DNA of 64,000 nucleotides, taken from NCBI GenBank assembly GCA_005281725.1, contig SSBO01000008.1, forward strand, positions 2,356,001 to 2,420,000. The letters run 5' to 3'. Made by a program: the position numbers and the translations under genes. The notes beneath the pieces are model-generated. The model searched no databases. It was not told where the DNA came from and worked only from the letters and a program-made list of their open reading frames with translations. Source of the stretch: Wuchereria bancrofti (lineage: Eukaryota; Nematoda; Chromadorea; Rhabditida; Onchocercidae). Positions 61,180-64,000 of this stretch are shown one piece after another. Position 1 is the first letter of the stretch, and every line of letters begins with the position of its first letter.

Positions 61180-64000
61180 CTAGCTGTTATCACTCACTTC
61201 CTCTTCCTCTTTTAGAGATTTTAACAAATTGAAATCACCTAACAAATTTTGATCTTCATTGTTTTCCACAGAAGTTGGTGAATCTAGCGGTGGTACAGCC
61301 ACTGCATTCCTTTCTGTTTTAGTGGGTAACGAATTTAAGAGGGTTTCCATCCAGGCAGCTGCTTCACTTTCACTGTTGGAAATGGTCCTAGAATAAGAAA
61401 CCAAACTCAAAGAAGCTCCAGCAAATTTTTTCTAAAATAATTGTAGATTCCAGTATTGAATTATTCCTGTATCCACTTAGAACGCTGATAACTTGTATAA
61501 AGTTAGCAGCTCAAAAAAGTATCGCAGTATTTTATGGATCCTTTTACTGGCTTCCCATTTAATATTGCAAAAGTTCAAAATTACAAAAAATCTTGCAATT
61601 CACATCACTGAATTTGTAAAATACTATACCAATCTCCCTGCAAACTTACTTCACATGACTCCTTAAGTGTGTCTTGACATTATCTTTTCGAGCTATACAA
61701 CGTCCACATACCGGACATGAATATCGTTTTTCACCAGTATGAATCAACTGATGACGGCGAAACGTAGATGAGTCCGCAAAACGTCGCGGACATTTGTCAC
61801 ACTGCAAGTTAGAAAATTAAATAAATAAAAGTAGTTTGTTTTTTGAAGATGTAAATAAAAAGTAAAAGTGAACTAACAAAATAAGACGACCAGCTTTATT
61901 TCATTAATATAGCAGTGCATGAAGAACATGGACGTAGAAAGCCATGTCGCTCAGAAGGTCAAAAGTTTGCAGATGAATCGTTTCAAATTCACATCTTTCA
62001 TTAATACAGGTTGACTTACAAGGGATCATGTAAGAAAACCAAACAGTTTATAAAGAAGAAAAGAGGTAAAATCTTTCAAACAAATTAATGCAGAATGCTT
62101 TGTTTAATTACATTTTGCAATTAAGCACGTTAAGCAACTTATAACAAAGCAGTACTGAGGACTTTCATTTATAAATTAATTTATTATGAACGGAATACCA
62201 TTACATAAACTAATCATCTATAGCCGAAATAAGACGGGAAGTTTGTCTTTAAAACTCCTCCCTTACATATCACTCTATTTTAGTTGCAAATTTTTAACCA
62301 CTTTAATGATTCATTTTCAAAAAAGATGGGAATCTTTAAAAGATTTCAGTAAGCTATTTAATATGCCTAATCTATCTCTGCTTATTCAAAGCAACTTAAT
62401 AGTTTATATTTTATAAGCAGTTCTTCATAAGAGACCAGAAGATGCAATGCGTTAGTCGATCGAGAAAAAAACCTATTAATTACAAAATACCAAAAACAAA
62501 CTTTATAAGGTCTTTCTCCAGTATGAATACGAATATGCGCCTTCAGATAATGCTTTCTTCCTTTCTTTCCACAAAATTCACAAGCGTACTTTTTAACCAG
62601 ATGTGCTTTCATGTGACTCAGCATGTCACCGTTTTTAACCTCTTCCGTACAAGCTCTACAGCGACCATGTTCTGAAATTAAGAACCGAAATCACGGTCAA
62701 ATACACAACCTGTTATCACAGACCAAACTTTTCCATCCCAGGATAACAGTAATAAAATTGATTAAATTCAAAACAAGCTAATAGTTTTCCACCTCAGCAT
62801 AATGAAGACATTTTTTCATAACTCCAATTTCATGAAAATATTAAATAAAAATTTCCTTATATTTACTTGCTAAAGAATACAAATTTACCACCGTCTAGGT
62901 GTTGATTTATGAAATGCTCTTTTATTCCATCCTGGTCTTGTAATGTTACTTCATCCGGACACACTGCACAAGCAAGAAGCGAAGCGACACCTATCAGCAA
63001 GTCATCATTGGCTAATGCATCCTTATTCCGAATTGTCCGCTTTTTTTTGACATTCTTAAATAACTATGGCGAAAATCAAAGATTAATAAATAACGACCAA
63101 TCGCTTTCAAATATTGGAAAAATCAGAATTGTTTAGTTTATATTCTTAAGAACCAACGAAATATCAAAAACTTCGATCTTTATCTTTACAAGTCTCATGT
63201 GACTTCTCTACAGAGCGTCTCATCTGTCATGTAGCTCTGGAGGAAAAAGACATTTCCAGTACGATTGTCTTACAATGTAGCAAACTCTGATTACAAAAGA
63301 AATAAAAATTATCAAAATGACTCTAACAATTTGCAAGTATCGTTTGAAGAAGAAATGAAGACAGCCTAGACATACCGGACCAGATTTAAGAGGCACAGAA
63401 GAAATTAGTGAGGAAGACAGAGAACTTCGTTTCGGTGGCACAGTAACGGCGTTGAACTTTGGTGACTTTTCTGAATCAGTAATTTGCGCTGTTGAAGCAA
63501 TCGGTACTGGCTGAAGTAAAGATTCTTTTTTTGATACGGAATTTTCAGTCTCATTCGTAATTTTCAGAGGTTGCATCGGATTCTGCTGTTGCATCAGAGC
63601 ATACAACATTTCCAGCTCTTTCTCAAGCCAACCACGTTTTCTTTCCATCTACAAAGTAAGCAAGGTTAAACAAAAATGGGAGGAATCTCTCCTAAAACCA
63701 AGAGAATGCTAAAAATAATTTAAAATGAGTCAAAAAAAACGAACCATTTTCTTAACACCGACACGTAACATACAGTCTACAAGGCAAATATTCTACAGGA
63801 AAAATATCTTCAGGAAAATGAAAACATTCTGCAAGACTCAACTACTATAAAATTTCATAGTAATCTGTCAAATCCTAGAACAATGCGAACTGTGTTTGAA
63901 ACAAATTTGATTAAAGTAAAAAAGTAACACTAAAACTGACTTGCGCTATTTGAGATTTCATACTCAGTGCATCCTTTTCCAACAATTCGCGCTGCCAGCG
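61180..64000 (-). CDS. C2H2 zinc-finger protein, 3' part (5' end beyond the window)
   Basis: Six minus-strand exons join in phase to 342 visible residues: 64000-63941, 63648-63376, 63054-62889, 62671-62502, 61801-61650, 61387-61180 (TAG). Order: a coiled coil (LLEKDALSMKSQIAQMERKR, continuing WLEKELEMLYALMQQ), a Ser/Pro/Lys linker, a basic NVKKKR that may be a nuclear signal, then five C2H2-type fingers. Finger 1 is CAVC...HFINQH, finger 2 CRAC...HMKAH, finger 3 CEFC...HIRIH, finger 4 CDKC...HQLIH and finger 5 CPVC...HLRSH. Fingers 3-5 are joined by TGERPYK- and TGEKRYS-type linkers, which indicates DNA binding. Fingers 2 and 3 have an 11-residue C-to-H spacing, one short of the usual 12. The tail is acidic (LKEEEEVSDNS). 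It is probably a nuclear transcription factor. I do not recognise the orthologue. Confidence 0.85.

Overview
This is AT-rich nuclear DNA from a nematode. The evidence is many small exons with TTTTCAG-type acceptors, introns full of T-runs and microsatellites, and a giant KASH-domain gene of the ANC-1/nesprin type. A parasitic clade III (filarial-like) worm is my guess from overall style. Nothing in the window fixes the species. An N-gap shows it is a draft assembly.

Layout. (1) 189-3457, + strand: the complete GMPPA gene (regulatory subunit of GDP-mannose pyrophosphorylase), 8 exons, 422 residues, with one GC-AG intron and a decayed exon duplicate. (2) 3458-10283: 6.8 kb with no gene I can support. 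(3) 10284-46987, + strand: an ANC-1/nesprin-type giant gene of about 52 exons and about 4,830 codons as assembled. It has two N-terminal calponin-homology (CH) domains, a long spectrin-like/coiled-coil rod and a C-terminal KASH peptide ending PPPF. The rod holds a 4,876-bp (1,418-codon) tandem unit whose copies are almost identical even in their introns. A 224-N gap falls inside a T-run of the first copy, so whole units may be missing. Near the 3' end a 70-bp tandem array repeats a splice acceptor four times. (4) 46988-48362: convergent 3' ends. (5) 55450-48363, - strand: a Mextli-type eIF4E-binding protein with a helical N-terminal region, a KH domain and a YxxxxLL eIF4E motif. (6) 55451-58008: non-coding, with CTG-rich tracts and a long inverted repeat like a foldback element or MITE. 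(7) 59077-58009, - strand: a 93-residue coiled-coil protein, tentatively KxDL/BORC-like. (8) 59106-61179: no supported gene. (9) 61180-64000, - strand: the 3' part of a C2H2 zinc-finger gene running off the window.

The genes look like unrelated neighbours: a glycosylation enzyme subunit, a nuclear/organelle anchor, a translation regulator, a possible lysosome-positioning subunit and a DNA-binding protein. There is no tight operon spacing. Exon boundaries were chosen by GT/GC-AG signals, reading phase and family similarity. Phase closes throughout GMPPA, Mextli, the small coiled-coil gene and the zinc-finger gene. In the giant gene it closes everywhere except one exon near 17656, which carries an apparent single-base frameshift, and one weak acceptor near 46498.
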